DNA of 5,033 nt, taken from NCBI GenBank assembly GCA_964555565.1, contig CAZKTF010000257.1:1-5033 (forward strand). The letters are read 5' to 3'. Origin of the DNA: CAZKTF01 sp964555565 (GTDB lineage Bacteria > Planctomycetota > JAJSAM01 > JAKLKS01). A program made the position numbers and the translations under genes. Positions 3,977-5,033 of the stretch are shown piece after piece (within the stretch, counting starts at the first letter, position 1; each line of letters begins with the position of its first letter). The notes below the pieces were generated by a model. The model worked only from the letters and a program-made list of their open reading frames with translations, was not told where the DNA came from and did no database searches.

Positions 3977-5033
3977 GTGGCCCCCTTCGCCCTCCGCACC
4001 GACCTCCTCCCGCGGGGGGACCAGCCCGCGGCCATCGAGGCGCTCCTCGAGGGGGCGCGGCGCGGGCCCGGCCACCAGGTGCTCCTGGGCGTGACCGGGA
4101 GCGGGAAGACCTTCACGATGGCCCACGTGATCGCGAGCCTGGGGCTCCCGGCCCTCGTCCTCGCCCCCAACAAGACGCTGGCGGCCCAGCTCCACGCCGA
4201 GTTCCGCGCCCTGTTCCCGGACAACGCCGTCGAGTACTTCGTCTCCTACTACGACTACTACCAGCCCGAGGCGTACATCCCCACGACGGACACCTACATC
4301 GAGAAGGACGCGAGCATCAACGAGCGGATCGACCGGCTCCGCCACAGCGCCACCCGCAGCGTGCTCGAGCGCCGCGACTGCCTCGTGGTGGCCACGGTCT
4401 CGGCCATCTACGGGCTCGGCTCCCCCGGCTCCTACGAGGGGATGGGCGTCCGCGTCGCCCGCGGGGACGCGCTCGACCGGGACGACCTCCTCCGGGCGCT
4501 CGCGCGCATCCAGTACCGGCGCCAGGACCTGGAGCTCGGGCGCGGGGGCTTCCGGGTGCGCGGGGACACGGTGGACGTGTTCCCCGTCTACGAGGACGAG
4601 CGCGTCGTGCGGGTGCGATTCCTCGGGGACGAGGTGGAGGGGCTCTCCCTCGTGGACCCGCTCACCGGCGAGGTCCTGGAGGAGCCGGGGGAGGCGGTCG
4701 TCCACCCGGCGAGCCACTACGTCACCCCGGCGGACCGGCTCGGGGCGGCCTGCGACGGCATCGAGGCGGAGCTGGAGGAGCGGCTCGGGGTCCTCCGCCT
4801 CGCGCGGAAGGCCGTGGAGGCGGAGCGCCTGGAGCGCCGCACCCGCTACGACCTGGAGCTGCTGCGCACCATGGGGTTCTGCCCCGGGATCGAGAACTAC
4901 TCCCGCCACCTGGACGGCCGCGCGCCGGGGGAGCCGCCGGCCACGCTCTTCTCCTACTTCCCGCCGGACTCGCTCGTGGTGGTGGACGAGAGCCACGTGA
5001 CGGTCCCCCAGCTCGGGGGGATGTACCGCGGGG
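3977..5033 (+). CDS. uvrB: UvrB, excinuclease ABC subunit B, N-terminal half (cut by window edge)
   Basis: UvrB is the damage-verifying helicase-like subunit of nucleotide excision repair. It is loaded by UvrA, and the UvrB-DNA complex then recruits UvrC for incision. The first 352 residues are present of about 670 usual for the family. The start reads FALRTDLLPRGDQPAAI, the typical UvrB N-terminus. The Walker A motif GVTGSGKT is at 38-45, and APNKTLAAQL (motif Ia) at 63-72. The damage-probing beta-hairpin begins with YYDYYQPEAYIP (91-102), and the DESH helicase motif II is at 337-340, followed by QLGGMYRG at the edge. The UvrA-binding domain 2 falls between about 155 and 250. All key residues seen are intact. 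Motifs IV-VI and the C-terminal UvrC-binding region lie beyond the window. The start is GTG 3977, since translation from it begins exactly where the family's conserved N-terminus does. It is separated from the preceding gene by 136 bases and a strong stem-loop. Confidence 0.98.
   Translation, partial: MAPFALRTDLLPRGDQPAAIEALLEGARRGPGHQVLLGVTGSGKTFTMAHVIASLGLPALVLAPNKTLAAQLHAEFRALFPDNAVEYFVSYYDYYQPEAYIPTTDTYIEKDASINERIDRLRHSATRSVLERRDCLVVATVSAIYGLGSPGSYEGMGVRVARGDALDRDDLLRALARIQYRRQDLELGRGGFRVRGDTVDVFPVYEDERVVRVRFLGDEVEGLSLVDPLTGEVLEEPGEAVVHPASHYVTPADRLGAACDGIEAELEERLGVLRLARKAVEAERLERRTRYDLELLRTMGFCPGIENYSRHLDGRAPGEPPATLFSYFPPDSLVVVDESHVTVPQLGGMYRG

Noticed and set aside
2775..4094. 439-codon + strand frame overlapping the zinc-ribbon gene and the start of uvrB
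   Set aside because: It is an out-of-frame shadow with an Arg/Gly/Pro-rich product that runs through the stem-loop and the uvrB start.
3899..4996. 365-codon minus-strand frame opposite uvrB
   Set aside because: The + strand carries an unmistakable UvrB with intact motifs; the antisense product is low-complexity Val/Glu/Arg/Pro.
1..5033. A defence, mobile or otherwise novel multi-gene system
   Set aside because: No transposase, integrase, nuclease, toxin, CRISPR-like array or compositional island at gene scale is visible; codon use is uniform across all five genes.

Overview
The window is a stretch of very GC-rich bacterial chromosome (roughly 70% GC by eye, with almost all codons ending in G or C). 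It holds five genes, all on the + strand: two cut by the window edges and three complete. An outer-membrane beta-barrel protein shows that the host is Gram-negative (diderm). A zinc-ribbon / single-TM / low-complexity linker / HEAT-like protein recalls architectures common in Planctomycetota. That phylum is my best guess, but it is an inference from one protein style, and Myxococcota or another GC-rich diderm lineage cannot be excluded.

Layout. (1) Positions 1-356 are the C-terminal end of a hydrophobic, multi-pass membrane protein that I do not recognise. (2) Positions 400-639 are a small free-standing NIL-domain protein with a strong Shine-Dalgarno. (3) Positions 640-945 are non-coding: a GC-rich structured repeat, then a strikingly AT-rich island with a perfect TATAAT, then a second promoter-like pair (TTGACG / extended -10 TACGCT) and a leader hairpin. 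(4) Positions 946-2535 are a 529-residue exported beta-barrel resembling the alginate-export (AlgE-like) porin family, closed by a perfect 13-bp hairpin. (5) Positions 2692-3840 are the zinc-ribbon membrane protein. (6) Positions 3841-3909 form a three-tier nested inverted repeat. (7) From 3977 to the window edge is the first half of uvrB, the nucleotide excision repair helicase subunit, starting at GTG.

The genes do not form an obvious pathway. Every intergenic gap carries a GC-rich hairpin without a U tract, and the gaps are 43, 306, 156 and 136 bases, so most genes look independently transcribed; only genes 1 and 2 could be co-transcribed. There is no mobile element, CRISPR array, tRNA, rRNA or toxin/defence cassette that I can support. 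This reads as an ordinary housekeeping/envelope region, not a new system. The items most worth a second look are the zinc-ribbon/HEAT-like protein, the stand-alone NIL protein, the AT-rich promoter island and the nested stem before uvrB.
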